The notes under the pieces were generated by a model that saw nothing but the letters and a program-made list of their open reading frames with translations, had not been told where the DNA came from and did no database searches. From assembly GCF_006335015.1 (NCBI RefSeq), contig NZ_VDGT01000030.1, forward strand, positions 1 through 60,134: DNA of 60,134 bases, read 5' to 3'. A program made the position numbers and the translations under genes. Within the stretch, counting starts at the first letter, position 1. Each line of letters starts with the position of its first letter. Of the stretch, positions 40,407 through 48,769 are shown piece by piece. This DNA comes from Streptomyces sedi. Its GTDB lineage: Bacteria > Actinomycetota > Actinomycetes > Streptomycetales > Streptomycetaceae.

Positions 40407-41435
40407 ATGACCAGCACCTCCCCGGGACGGCGCACCCGTCGCCGCGCACGGGCCACCCTCGCGGCGGCGACCAGCGCCGGCCTGGCGGCCACCGGCCTCC
40501 TGGTCTTCGCGGGCTCAGCCCAGGCAGCGGAAACGCTGGGCGGGGCCGCCGAGCAGAGCGGCCGGTACTACGGCGCCGCCGTCGCCCCGCACCTCCTCGG
40601 CGAAGCCGACTACGCGTCCACGCTGAACCAGGAGTTCGACAGCGTGGTGGCGGAGAACGTCATGAAGTGGGACGCCACCGAGCCCAACCGCGGCCAGTTC
40701 GACTTCGGCGGCGGGGACCAACTGGTCGCCCACGCCCAGGAGCAGGGCATGGAGGTGCGCGGCCACACCCTGGTCTGGCACGCCCAACAGCCCTCGTGGG
40801 TCAACGGCTTGGGCGGTGACGACCTGCGGCAGGCCATGCTCGACCACATCGACGGCGTCGCCGGCCACTACGCGGGCCAGATCTCGTCCTGGGACGTGGT
40901 CAACGAGGCGTTCGAGTGGGACGGCAGCCGCCGCCAGTCCAACCTCCAGCAGCAGCTCGGCGACGGCTGGATCGAGGAGGCGTTCCGCGCCGCCGACGCC
41001 GCCGACCCGGAGGCCAAGCTCTGCTACAACGACTTCGGCACGGACGCCATCAACGCCAAGAGCGACGGCATCTACGCCATGGTCCAGGACTTCCTCGCCC
41101 GCGGTGTGCCCATCGACTGCGTCGGCTTCCAGAGCCACCTCGACTCCAACTCCGACCTCTCCAGCTACCAGGCGAACCTGCAGCGCTTCTCCGACCTCGG
41201 CGTCGACGTCGAGATCACCGAGCTCGACATCGGCGGGTCCGGCAGCGCCCAGGCCGACGCCTACCGCCAGGTCACCGAGGCGTGCCTGGCCGTCTCCCGC
41301 TGCACCGGCATCACCATCTGGGGCTTCACCGACAGGCACTCCTGGCGCGCGGACGACACCCCGCTGCTGTTCGACACCAACTACCAGAAGAAGGAGGCGT
41401 ACCACGCCGTCCTCGACGCGCTCAACGCCGCCTAG
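40407..41435 (+). CDS. Secreted GH10 endo-1,4-beta-xylanase without binding module
   Basis: 342 residues. A Sec-type signal (AGLAATGLLVFAGSAQAAE) with a twin-Arg-rich start precedes a GH10 barrel. Acid/base Glu167 is in SWDVVNEAFEW; nucleophile Glu272 is in VEITELDIGG; GHTLVWHAQQPSWV and TIWGFTDRHSW are typical. Many Streptomyces GH10 enzymes carry a C-terminal CBM13, which is absent here: the sequence ends just after the barrel. It is 37 bases downstream of GH43 and probably cotranscribed. Confidence 0.95.
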   Translation: MTSTSPGRRTRRRARATLAAATSAGLAATGLLVFAGSAQAAETLGGAAEQSGRYYGAAVAPHLLGEADYASTLNQEFDSVVAENVMKWDATEPNRGQFDFGGGDQLVAHAQEQGMEVRGHTLVWHAQQPSWVNGLGGDDLRQAMLDHIDGVAGHYAGQISSWDVVNEAFEWDGSRRQSNLQQQLGDGWIEEAFRAADAADPEAKLCYNDFGTDAINAKSDGIYAMVQDFLARGVPIDCVGFQSHLDSNSDLSSYQANLQRFSDLGVDVEITELDIGGSGSAQADAYRQVTEACLAVSRCTGITIWGFTDRHSWRADDTPLLFDTNYQKKEAYHAVLDALNAA

Positions 41436-41469
41436 ACCGGCCGGGGTCTCCCCCGTCAGGGCGCGGCAG

Positions 41470-41509
41470 GGGTTCCCGGGAAGTGGAGAGTGAGACTCCC
41501 CGGGAACCC
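41470..41509 (+). terminator. First of two hairpins after the xylanase
   Basis: GGGTTCCCGGG / CCCGGGAACCC, 11-bp perfect arms with an 18-base loop, 34 bases after the xylanase stop. With the next hairpin it could attenuate read-through into the esterase. Confidence 0.6.
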
Positions 41510-41516
41510 GAATTCT

Positions 41517-41550
41517 CGGCCACCCGGATAGCCGAACACCCGGGTGGCCG
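41517..41550 (+). terminator. Second hairpin after the xylanase
   Basis: CGGCCACCCGG / CCGGGTGGCCG, 11-bp perfect arms with a 12-base loop, directly after the first hairpin. Two stems in tandem suggest real termination or mRNA processing between the xylanase and the esterase. Confidence 0.6.
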
Positions 41551-41643
41551 GCAACCCCGCACAAACCGAGAGAACGCCATTCCCTTCCCCCTTCCATGAA
41601 AAGGAGTCGATTCCCCCGTGCCAGTATTACGAAAGGACGCGCC

Positions 41644-42549
41644 ATGAAACTCAGGCTCGCCGTCGTCCCCGTCGTCGCCGCCTTCCTGCTGACGCTGGGC
41701 ACCGGTGCTTCGGCACTCGGCGCCGCCGACGGCCAGGAACCGGCCGCCGTCCCCGGGACCTCCGAGGCCACCGCCGGATGCGGCAGTGACCCCGGCCTCA
41801 CCGACGGCACCCACACCGTGCAAAGCGGCGGCCAGGACCGGTCGTTCATCCTCGACATCCCCGACAACTACGACAACGACCACCCCCACCGACTGGTGCT
41901 GGGCTTCCACTGGTGGGGCGGCACCGCGGACGACGTCGCGACCGGCCAGACCGTCGAGACCGGCACCTGGGCCTACTACGGGCTGAAGCGGCTGGCCGGC
42001 GACAGCACCATCTTCGTCGCGCCGCAGGGCCTGGACAACGCGTGGCCCAACAACGGCGGCCAGGACGTCGCCTTCGTCGACGAACTGCTCCGCGTCCTGG
42101 AGGAGAACCTCTGCGTCGAGACCGAGCAGCGGTTCTCGGTCGGCTTCAGCTACGGCGGCGCCATGAGCTACTCCCTGGCCTGCTCCCGCCCCGACGTCTT
42201 CCGCGCGGTCGCCGCCTACGGCTCGCCGGGTCCGGTCAGCGGGTGCGACGGCGGCACCGAGCCGGTCGCCTACTTCGGCGCGCACGGTGTCAGCGACAGC
42301 GACGGCCACGCGCCGCTGCGGGACACGTTCGTGCGCAACAACGGATGCGACGCGCAGGACCCGCCGGCACCGGCGCCCGGCAGTCTCACCCATGTCACCA
42401 CCGCCTACACCGGCTGCTCGGCCGACCACCCCGTCGTCTGGGCCGCCTTCGACGGCGGACACATCTCGGCGCCCCGGGACGGCGCGCCGGGTGACGGCGG
42501 CGACTCGTGGCTGCCGGAGGAGACCTGGGAGTTCCTCACCCAGTTCTGA
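41644..42549 (+). CDS. Secreted CE1-like esterase (feruloyl/acetyl-xylan esterase or PHB depolymerase family)
   Basis: 301 residues. Signal peptide KLRLAVVPVVAAFLLTLGTGASA; the mature part has LVLGFHWWGG (oxyanion region), nucleophile RFSVGFSYGGAMS (Ser169), and late catalytic His in FDGGHISAPRD. Cys pairs suggest disulphides. The ATG at 41644 follows AAAGGA; an upstream ATG at 41596 is less likely. The position after a xylanase and GH43 favours a role in removing ferulate or acetyl side groups from arabinoxylan. Confidence 0.88.
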   Translation: MKLRLAVVPVVAAFLLTLGTGASALGAADGQEPAAVPGTSEATAGCGSDPGLTDGTHTVQSGGQDRSFILDIPDNYDNDHPHRLVLGFHWWGGTADDVATGQTVETGTWAYYGLKRLAGDSTIFVAPQGLDNAWPNNGGQDVAFVDELLRVLEENLCVETEQRFSVGFSYGGAMSYSLACSRPDVFRAVAAYGSPGPVSGCDGGTEPVAYFGAHGVSDSDGHAPLRDTFVRNNGCDAQDPPAPAPGSLTHVTTAYTGCSADHPVVWAAFDGGHISAPRDGAPGDGGDSWLPEETWEFLTQF

Positions 42550-42562
42550 CGCCGGTGGCGTG

Positions 42563-44242
42563 TCAGACGGGAGGCGCCGGCACCGCCCCGCGTTCCCCCC
42601 GCTCGCGAGCGGCAGCGAACGCCTCGGCGGTGGTGGCGTACTCCCGTGGCCCCGAGGGCGGCGGGTCGAGGGCGCCGACCGACCGCAGGGCCTGCCGCTG
42701 CTCGGGGCGCACCCCGGAGACCAGCACCGTGATGCCGCGTCGCTCCAGGGCCCGCACCGCGTCCTTGAGGGCCAGGGCGCCGGTGGCGTCCATCGCGCTG
42801 ACCCGGGAGACGCACAGGATCACCACCTGCACGTCGCCGACCTCGGACAGCTCCCGGAGCAGGCGGTGGGCGCCCGCGAAGAACAGCGGCCCGTCGACGC
42901 GGTAGGCGAGGATCTGCCCGTCCCACGGCGCGGGTTCCTCCTCGCGCGCCCCCGGCAGGTCGAGCCGGGCGACGCTCCCGTGCCGGGCCACCGCGCCCAG
43001 CGCCAGCGCGCCGGCGACCAGCAGGCCGATGATCACCGCGTACACCAGGTCCAGCACGACCGTGGCGAGGGCCGTCAGCACCAGCACGACGGCGTCGGCG
43101 CGGGTGGCCCTGGCCGTCGCGCGCAGCGAGGCGACGTGCACCATGCGGATCGCGGTGGCGACCAGCACGCCCGCCAGGACAGCGAGCGGGATGCGGGAGA
43201 CGAGCGGGGCGGCGGCGAACACGATCACCGTCAGGACGGCCGCGTGCGTCAGTGCGGCCAGCCGGGAGGCGGCGCCCGTGCGGACGTTGACCGCCGTGCG
43301 GGCGATCGCGCCGGTGGCGGGCACGCCGCCGAACAGCGGCGCGGCGATGTTCGCCACGCCCTGGCCGAACAGTTCGCGGTCCGGGTCGTGCCGCTGCCCG
43401 GTCGTCATGCCGTCGGCGACCCGCGCCGAGAGCAGCGACTCCAGGGCGGCCAACGCGGCCACCGCGACGGCCGAGGGAAGCAGGGCGCCCAGCGTTCCCA
43501 GGTCGAGGAAGCCGAGCGAGGGAACGGGCAGCCCCGCCGGAAGGTCCCCGATCGGGGTGGCGTCGTCCAGGTGGAAGACCTGGGCGACGAGCGTCGCCGC
43601 GACCACCGCGATGATCGAGAAGGGGAGGGTCGGCCGCCAGCGCGCGCCGGCCAGCATCACCGCGACCACACCGGCGGCCAGCGCCACCGCGGTCACGTTC
43701 GGGTCCCGTGCGAACGACTCGACGGCGTGCCAGGTCACCGTCAGCACCCGTTCGCCCTCCGCGTCGGCGACGCCGAGCGCGCCCGGCACCTGCTGGAGCC
43801 CGATCACGCAGGCGATGCCGAGCGTGAACCCCTCCACCACGGAGGCCGGGATGTAGGACATGTAGCGCCCCGCCCGCGCCAGCGCGAGGGCCACCAGGAT
43901 GATTCCGGCGAGCAGACCGACCATCAGCACGCCGCCGGCGCCGTGCGCCGCGACGATCGGGACCAGCACCACGGTCATCGCGCCGGTCGGGCCGGAGACC
44001 TGGAGGTTCGAACCGCCGAAGACGGCGGCCAGCGCCCCGGCGACCACGGCCGTGGCCAGCCCGGCCTCGGCGCCGAGCCCGGAGGAGACGCCGAATCCCA
44101 GCGCCAGCGGAAGGGCGACGATGGCCACGGTCAGCCCGGCCAGCAGGTCACGACGCGGGGAACGCCCCATGGCGGCCAGGTCGGCGCGGGAGGGCAGGAG
44201 GGAGCGGACCCGGGCGAGGCCCGGCGCTGCGGAGAAGCTCAC
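42563..44242 (-). CDS. SulP-family anion transporter with STAS domain
   Basis: 559 residues. About ten hydrophobic spans run from residue 30 to 420, including LTVAIVALPLALGFGVSSGLGAEAGLA, SNLQVSGPTGAMTVVLVPI and FGGVPATGAIARTAVNVRTGA, the SulP signatures. The final 100 residues form a STAS domain (DGPLFFAGAHRLLRELSEVGDVQVVILCVSRVSAMDATG). It probably carries sulfate or bicarbonate; which is unclear. The GTG start overlaps the ArsR stop (GTGA), so the ArsR protein controls it. Confidence 0.9.
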   Translation of the reverse strand: MSFSAAPGLARVRSLLPSRADLAAMGRSPRRDLLAGLTVAIVALPLALGFGVSSGLGAEAGLATAVVAGALAAVFGGSNLQVSGPTGAMTVVLVPIVAAHGAGGVLMVGLLAGIILVALALARAGRYMSYIPASVVEGFTLGIACVIGLQQVPGALGVADAEGERVLTVTWHAVESFARDPNVTAVALAAGVVAVMLAGARWRPTLPFSIIAVVAATLVAQVFHLDDATPIGDLPAGLPVPSLGFLDLGTLGALLPSAVAVAALAALESLLSARVADGMTTGQRHDPDRELFGQGVANIAAPLFGGVPATGAIARTAVNVRTGAASRLAALTHAAVLTVIVFAAAPLVSRIPLAVLAGVLVATAIRMVHVASLRATARATRADAVVLVLTALATVVLDLVYAVIIGLLVAGALALGAVARHGSVARLDLPGAREEEPAPWDGQILAYRVDGPLFFAGAHRLLRELSEVGDVQVVILCVSRVSAMDATGALALKDAVRALERRGITVLVSGVRPEQRQALRSVGALDPPPSGPREYATTAEAFAAARERGERGAVPAPPV

Positions 44243-44580
44243 GCGGACGGGACCTCGGCTTCCCGCAACTCGGCCAGCAGCGCGTTCTGTCCCGCCAGCA
44301 TCTCCGTCAGGATCCGGCGCGCCGCCCGCATCAGCTCGGCGACGTCCCCGCCCGCCAGTTCGTACACCACGGTGGAGCCCTCGCGGGCGGAGGTGACGAT
44401 CCCGGAGCGGCGCAGCACGGCGAGCTGCTGGGAGAGCGCGGCGGGCTCGATCTCTATCTCGGCGAGCAGGTCGCGGACCGGCATGGGCCCGTCCTGCAGC
44501 AGCTCCAGCACCCGGATCCGCACCGGGTGCCCCAGCATCCGGAAGAACTCGGCCTTCGCCTGGTACAGCGGCACCGGCAT
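44239..44580 (-). CDS. ArsR-family regulator of the SulP transporter
   Basis: 113 residues. FFRMLGHPVRIRVLELLQDGPMPVRDLLAEIEIEPAALSQQLAVLRRSGIVTSAREGSTVVYEL is an ArsR winged helix. There are no cysteines at all, so the classic metal sites are missing. ATG at 44580 is preceded by GGGGAGAG; a longer start at 44673 would cross the operator and is unlikely. It should bind the 12-bp-armed palindrome at 44634-44663, and it is coupled to the transporter gene. Confidence 0.88.
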   Translation of the reverse strand: MPVPLYQAKAEFFRMLGHPVRIRVLELLQDGPMPVRDLLAEIEIEPAALSQQLAVLRRSGIVTSAREGSTVVYELAGGDVAELMRAARRILTEMLAGQNALLAELREAEVPSA

Positions 44581-44633
44581 GTGTCTCTCCCCTACCCGTC
44601 CCTCGTCCGTCCGGAGAACCGGATGCGACTCTA

Positions 44634-44663
44634 TGGCCAATTGCAGAACTATGCAATTGGCCA
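44634..44663. promoter_or_regulatory. ArsR operator, perfect 12-bp inverted repeat
   Basis: TGGCCAATTGCA-GAACTA-TGCAATTGGCCA. The arms are perfectly complementary with a 6-base centre. The element lies 54 bases upstream of the ArsR ATG and is AT-rich against its surroundings, as ArsR operators usually are. Confidence 0.8.
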
Positions 44664-44683
44664 ACAACGCCACCCACCCCTAG

Positions 44684-44711
44684 ATGAAAATGATTTCCAT
44701 CTCTGTATAGT
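44684..44711 (+). promoter_or_regulatory. Zur-type box overlapping the L31/COG0523 promoter
   Basis: ATGAAAATGATTTCCAT (44684-44700) closely matches the actinobacterial Zur box (TGAAAATgATTTTCA). A -10 element TATAGT (44706-44711) follows directly, so the box covers the -35 region. The downstream genes, a Cys-free L31 and a COG0523 protein, are classic Zur targets. Confidence 0.85.
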
Positions 44712-44752
44712 GGGTCCCCCGCTTCCCGTTCCCGAAGGAGGGCCCCGTTCCC

Positions 44753-45016
44753 ATGCGTTCCGGCATCCATCCCGACTACGGCCCCGTGGTCTTCCGCGAC
44801 CGCGCGGCCGGCTTCGCGTTCCTCACCCGCTCCACGCTGGCCGCGCGCACGGACGTGCCGACCGTCGAGTGGGAGGACGGCAACGTCTACCCGGTCTTCG
44901 ACGTCGAGATCTCCTCCGCGAGCCACCCCTTCTACACCGGCCAGCTGCGCATCGTGGACTCCGCCGGCCGCGTCGAGCGCTTCCGCCGCCGCTACGAGCG
45001 CCGGGAGGGGCGGTGA
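44753..45016 (+). CDS. rpmE2: Ribosomal protein L31, zinc-free type B
   Basis: 87 residues. HPDYGPVVFRDRAAGFAFLTRST, EDGNVYPVFDVEISSASHPFYTG and RVERFRRRYERR are the type B L31 signatures. It contains no cysteine, so it needs no zinc, unlike the normal Cys-containing L31. Under zinc starvation it replaces the zinc-containing form. GAAGGAGG lies upstream of the ATG. It overlaps the COG0523 gene by four bases. Confidence 0.95.
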   Translation: MRSGIHPDYGPVVFRDRAAGFAFLTRSTLAARTDVPTVEWEDGNVYPVFDVEISSASHPFYTGQLRIVDSAGRVERFRRRYERREGR

Positions 45017-46170
45017 CACTCCCCGTCGTTCTCGTCGCCGGACTGCACGCCGACGCCCGGCGCGCCACGGTCGACGCCCTGCTGCGCGCGGTGCCCAGGG
45101 GCGTCGCGCTCCACCACGACCTCACCTCCGCACCGGCCGGCACGGTGCGACGCACCCTGCGGGACGCGGGCGGCGTCCTCGACTCCGCGACGGCACCGCT
45201 GGTCAACGACTGCGCCTGCTGCGCGCTGCGCGAGGACCTGCTGCCCGAGCTGGAACGGCTCGCCGACAGCGGGGAGTTGTGCGCGCTGGCGGTCGTGGAG
45301 CTGTGGGACTCGGTCGAACCGCTCTCCGTCGCCCAACTGCTGCGCACCCGGGGCGACGAGCGGCTGACGCTCGTCGGCGTCGTCACCGCCGTCGATCCGG
45401 CGCTGGTCCACCCCTGCCTGGCCAACGGAGACGACCTCGCCGGCGCCGGACTGGCCGCCGCCCGCGACGACCAGCGGACGGTCGGCGACACCTTCGCACG
45501 CCAGCTGGAGTACGCGCCGCTGCTCGCCCTCGTCGAGGGCGAGGCGGCGCCGGACGCCACCGACCGGGCCCTGCTCTCCCAACTCCACCCGCTGGCGCGG
45601 CTCACCAGCCCCGGCCACCCCGCCTTCCTCCCGGAGGCCACGGCGGGCTTCGACGCCTCGGCCGCCGCCGCCCGCGTACATCCGACGACCGCGCTGCTCC
45701 CCCAGGAGGCCGAGGAGGCGGGCGTCACCACGTTCGTGTGGCGCGCGGACCGGCCCTTCCACCCCGACCGCCTCTACGCGGCCCTGCCCGAACTGGCCTG
45801 CGGGGCGCTCCGCAGCCGCGGCAGGTTCTGGTTGGCGAACAGGCGCGAGACGCTGCTCTCCTGGCAGGCAGCCGGCGGAGCCCTGTGCGTCGAGGCCCTC
45901 GGTCCCTGGCTCGCCGCACTCCCCCGCGCCGCCTGGCCCGACGTGCCGACGGCCCGCCGCGCCGCCGCCCTCGTCGACTGGCACCCGACCCTCGGCGACC
46001 GGAGCCAGCACCTGGTCTTCACCTCCCCCGGCCTCGACGTGGGAGCGCTCCGCGCGCGCCTGGAGTCCTGCCTGCTCACCGACGCCGAACTCGCCGCGCA
46101 CACGGCGGACCCGGCCCGTTGGACACACCACGACAGCGACTTCGACCGGCTGCTCGAACCGATCCGCTGA
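45013..46170 (+). CDS. COG0523 (CobW-like) family protein lacking a Walker A motif
   Basis: 385 residues. The N-terminal strand reads LPVVLVAGLHADARRATVDALL in place of the usual GFLGAGKTT, so the GTP-binding Walker A is missing. The metal motif of the family is kept as DCACCALREDLLP (Cys-x-Cys-Cys), and the C-terminal CobW domain (GALRSRGRFWLANRRETLLSW) is present. Zur control and the L31 neighbour suggest a zinc chaperone role without GTP use, or a related zinc sensor. GTG start overlaps the rpmE2 stop. Confidence 0.88.
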   Translation: MTLPVVLVAGLHADARRATVDALLRAVPRGVALHHDLTSAPAGTVRRTLRDAGGVLDSATAPLVNDCACCALREDLLPELERLADSGELCALAVVELWDSVEPLSVAQLLRTRGDERLTLVGVVTAVDPALVHPCLANGDDLAGAGLAAARDDQRTVGDTFARQLEYAPLLALVEGEAAPDATDRALLSQLHPLARLTSPGHPAFLPEATAGFDASAAAARVHPTTALLPQEAEEAGVTTFVWRADRPFHPDRLYAALPELACGALRSRGRFWLANRRETLLSWQAAGGALCVEALGPWLAALPRAAWPDVPTARRAAALVDWHPTLGDRSQHLVFTSPGLDVGALRARLESCLLTDAELAAHTADPARWTHHDSDFDRLLEPIR

Positions 46171-46196
46171 CGGCGGGCACCGGCAGCGGCCGAGGG

Positions 46197-46219
46197 GGTG
46201 CGGGCGGGCCGCCCGCACC
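46197..46219. terminator. Hairpin between convergent COG0523 and XRE genes
   Basis: GGTGCGGGCGG-G-CCGCCCGCACC, 11-bp perfect arms (a 5-base loop in practice), 27 bases after the COG0523 stop codon and 125 bases before the XRE stop. It could serve both strands. Confidence 0.65.
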
Positions 46220-46343
46220 GCCGCGCCGGTACCGCTCGGGCGGGGGCCGCGTCGACGGCGGACGGCATCCGGGCACGATGGACACGGTGGACACGGGCTG
46301 GACCGGCCTCCCGAGGGGGAGCCGCCGGCCGTCGGGCGCGCGG

Positions 46344-47171
46344 TCAGAGGCTCCGGAGCGCCGCGGCGCTGGGGCTGCCGGCTTCCGCCGTGTACATCGC
46401 CAGGGAGAAATCCGAGCCGGGCAGGCCGAGGGTGTACCGGTCGACCTCCAGCTCGCCGAGTGCGGGGTGACGCAGGGTCTTCCGCACGCCGGGGACGGGG
46501 CGCACCGCGTGGTGAAGCCAACTGCGCGCGAAATCCGGGTCGCGGGTCGCGAACTCGTCGATCAGCCCCGCGAGATGGCGGTCCGCGGGGTATCGCACGC
46601 TGACCGCGCGCAGTTCGGCGGCCACCTGCCGGGAGAAAGCGGACTCCGCGCCGGACGTGCCCGCGCAGAGGGTGTCGCGGAATCTCGCCGCGACACGCAG
46701 GACGTTGCGCTCCTCGGGCGCGAGACCGGAGAAGTCGGTGAGGAGAGCCGTGGCCGCCGCGTTCCACGCGACGATGTCCTGCCGGGCGTTGACGACATAG
46801 GCGGGGACGCCGTCAAGCCCGTCGAGTAGCCGTTGGGCTTCCTCGGGCACGCGCCGCCGCGCGGCGTCGGTCTCGGCCGGCAGCACCTGTCCGGCCAGGC
46901 GCGCCAGATGGTCCCGCTCCGCTCCGGTGAGCCGGAGAGCCGTCGCCAGCGCGGACAGCACCTGGGGTGAGGGTCGAGGCGCCCGTGCCCGTTCCAGTCG
47001 TTCGTAGTAGCTCACCGACACCCGCGCCAGGGCGGCCACCTCCTCGCGGCGCAGCCCGGGCGTGCGGCGAGCACGCCGGCCCGGTGGAGGCGCGGCCCCG
47101 GCCGGTACGTCCTCCGGCCGCAGGTCCTCGCGACGGCGGCGGAGGAAGTCCGCGAGTTCCTGGCTGCTCAC
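46344..47171 (-). CDS. XRE-family regulator with MmyB-like ligand domain
   Basis: 275 residues. SQELADFLRRRREDLRPEDV and TPGLRREEVAALARVSVSYYERLERAR form the helix-turn-helix; the MmyB-like domain from about residue 105 contains LLDGLDGVPAYVVNARQDIVAWNAAATALL and FARSWLHHAVRPV. It is divergent from the SnoaL-like/NmrA-like pair at 47300-48606 and probably represses it. It is related to, but not identical with, the XRE protein at 26030. Confidence 0.9.
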   Translation of the reverse strand: MSSQELADFLRRRREDLRPEDVPAGAAPPPGRRARRTPGLRREEVAALARVSVSYYERLERARAPRPSPQVLSALATALRLTGAERDHLARLAGQVLPAETDAARRRVPEEAQRLLDGLDGVPAYVVNARQDIVAWNAAATALLTDFSGLAPEERNVLRVAARFRDTLCAGTSGAESAFSRQVAAELRAVSVRYPADRHLAGLIDEFATRDPDFARSWLHHAVRPVPGVRKTLRHPALGELEVDRYTLGLPGSDFSLAMYTAEAGSPSAAALRSL

Positions 47172-47299
47172 CGTTCCATCGTGTCACGGGAGGGGCGGCC
47201 GAGCCTCACCCCGCCGGTCCGGGGCTCAACCGTCCGTTCCGCGCCCGCGGTTCCGCCGTGCAGGGTGGCCCGGCCGGTACCCGACCGCGAGGAGAAGAG

Positions 47300-47764
47300 A
47301 TGCCCGCTGATCCCGAGGAGACCTTCCGCCGCATGATCGACCTGATGCTGGCCAAGGACATGAACGCCGTGGCGGACCTGTGGGCGCCCGACGGCGTCGC
47401 GGAGTTCCCCTTCGCGGCCGGGGGTTCCCCTCGCGTTCTCCGTGGACGCGAGGAAGTGCGCGCCTACCTCGCCCACTATCCGGAGCTGATGGACATGCGG
47501 GAGGTGGCCGCGCTCACCGTGCGGCCCACGGACCAGGGGGACACCGCCGTGGTGGAGTGGACGGCCACCGGCCGCACCGTGGCCACCTCGCGGCCCTACC
47601 GCCTGGACTATGTCGTGGTGCTCACGGTCCGCGACGGGCTGATCGCCCTGTACCGGGACTACTGGAGCCCGCTGTCGGCGGCCAACGCCGCCGGGGGGCT
47701 CGCCGAGCTGCTCGGCTCGCTGGAGGGAAAGCGGGAAGGGAAGCGGGAAGGGGAGAACGCCTGA
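47300..47764 (+). CDS. SnoaL/NTF2-like domain protein
   Basis: 154 residues of the small alpha+beta barrel: EETFRRMIDLMLAKDMNAVADLWAPDGVAEFPFA, RGREEVRAYLAHYPELMD and a C-terminal strand LTVRDGLIALYRDYWSPL. Members are isomerases, cyclases or ligand binders. A short imperfect repeat encodes an EGKREGKREGEN tail. GGAGAAGAG precedes the ATG. It overlaps the next gene (TGATG), so the pair is one unit. Confidence 0.85.
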   Translation: MPADPEETFRRMIDLMLAKDMNAVADLWAPDGVAEFPFAAGGSPRVLRGREEVRAYLAHYPELMDMREVAALTVRPTDQGDTAVVEWTATGRTVATSRPYRLDYVVVLTVRDGLIALYRDYWSPLSAANAAGGLAELLGSLEGKREGKREGENA

Positions 47765-48606
47765 TGGCCGGGGTGCTCGTGACCGGAGGGACGGGCAGGA
47801 CCGGGAGGGCGCTGGTGCGGCGGCTTCGCGGCACCGGGGTGTCGACGCGCGCCGCCAGCCGGAACCCGGCCGCGGCCGACCCCGACGCGATCCGCTTCGA
47901 CTGGAACGACCCGGCCACGCACGGCCCCGCGCTCGACGGGACCGACCGGGTCTTCCTGGTCCCCCCGGTGGAGAGCGTGGACCCGCTGCCGCTGGTCGAG
48001 CCCTTCCTCCGCCGCGCGCGACGGGCCGGCGTCCGGCGCCTGGTGCTGCTCGGCTCCGCCATCGTGCTGCCCCACGCGCCCAGCGCCGTGGAGATGGCCG
48101 CCCAGGTCCGGGCCCAGCCCGGAGGCGTCGTACTCCGCGCGTCCGGCTTCATGCAGAACTTCCTGCGCCCGCACCCACTGGCCGACCGCATCCTCCGCCA
48201 CGGTGAGATCCGCACCGCGGCCGGCGACGGCCAAGTGGGGTGGGTCGACGCGCGGGACGTCGCGGCCAGTGCCGCCGCGCTGTTGGCGGACCCGGAGGTG
48301 GAGGCGCGGAGCGACTACCTGATCACCGGGCCGCACGGGATGAGCTATCCGCGGGCCGCGCGGATCATCACCGCGCGGACCGGCCGACGGGTGCGGGTGG
48401 AGCGTGTGACGGAACGGGAGCAGGCCGCCGCCTACCGCGCCTCCGGGATGCCGGCGGAGTTCGCCGACGCCCTCGCCGCCGTCGAGCGCGGCATCGAGGA
48501 GGGACGGGAGGACCAGGTCAGCACCGCGGTGCTCGAACTGACCGGCCGTCCGCCGCGTGCCTTCGCCGAGTTCGTCTCCGCTCACGCGCACGAGTGGACG
48601 CCGTAG
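47764..48606 (+). CDS. NmrA-like NAD(P)-binding protein
   Basis: 280 residues. VLVTGGTGRTGRALVRRL is the Rossmann loop, FLVPPVESVDPLPLVEPFLRRARRAGVRRLVLLGS the next unit, and LRASGFMQNFL is typical of NmrA/NAD(P)H-azoreductase-like sensors. The Tyr-x3-Lys of true SDRs is not evident. It may sense or reduce small molecules. Cotranscribed with the SnoaL-like gene and probably under the divergent XRE regulator. Confidence 0.88.
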   Translation: MAGVLVTGGTGRTGRALVRRLRGTGVSTRAASRNPAAADPDAIRFDWNDPATHGPALDGTDRVFLVPPVESVDPLPLVEPFLRRARRAGVRRLVLLGSAIVLPHAPSAVEMAAQVRAQPGGVVLRASGFMQNFLRPHPLADRILRHGEIRTAAGDGQVGWVDARDVAASAAALLADPEVEARSDYLITGPHGMSYPRAARIITARTGRRVRVERVTEREQAAAYRASGMPAEFADALAAVERGIEEGREDQVSTAVLELTGRPPRAFAEFVSAHAHEWTP

Positions 48607-48628
48607 CGCCCGAGCGACGGCGCCGCGC

Positions 48629-48655
48629 GGTCGGCCGGTCGGCCGGTCGGCCGGA
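48629..48655 (+). repeat. Triple tandem repeat of an 8-mer
   Basis: CGGTCGGC repeated three times in a row, starting about 23 bases after the NmrA-like stop codon. The unit can fold on itself (GGCCGG centres), so it could contribute to termination. Small GC repeats of this sort also arise by slippage. Confidence 0.7.
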
Positions 48656-48769
48656 GCGGTGGTCCCACCGGCCCGCGGTCCCCCGGGAACCCGCCGGACG
48701 CGAGGCGCCCGGGAGCCGGCTGTTCGCTCCCCCGCGCCTCGGGGCTGGAAGGTCCAGGGGCCGGGTGGG

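Noticed and set aside
48629..48655. Triple 8-mer as the start of a CRISPR-like array
   Set aside because: The units are contiguous with no spacers and only three copies exist; it is a short tandem repeat.
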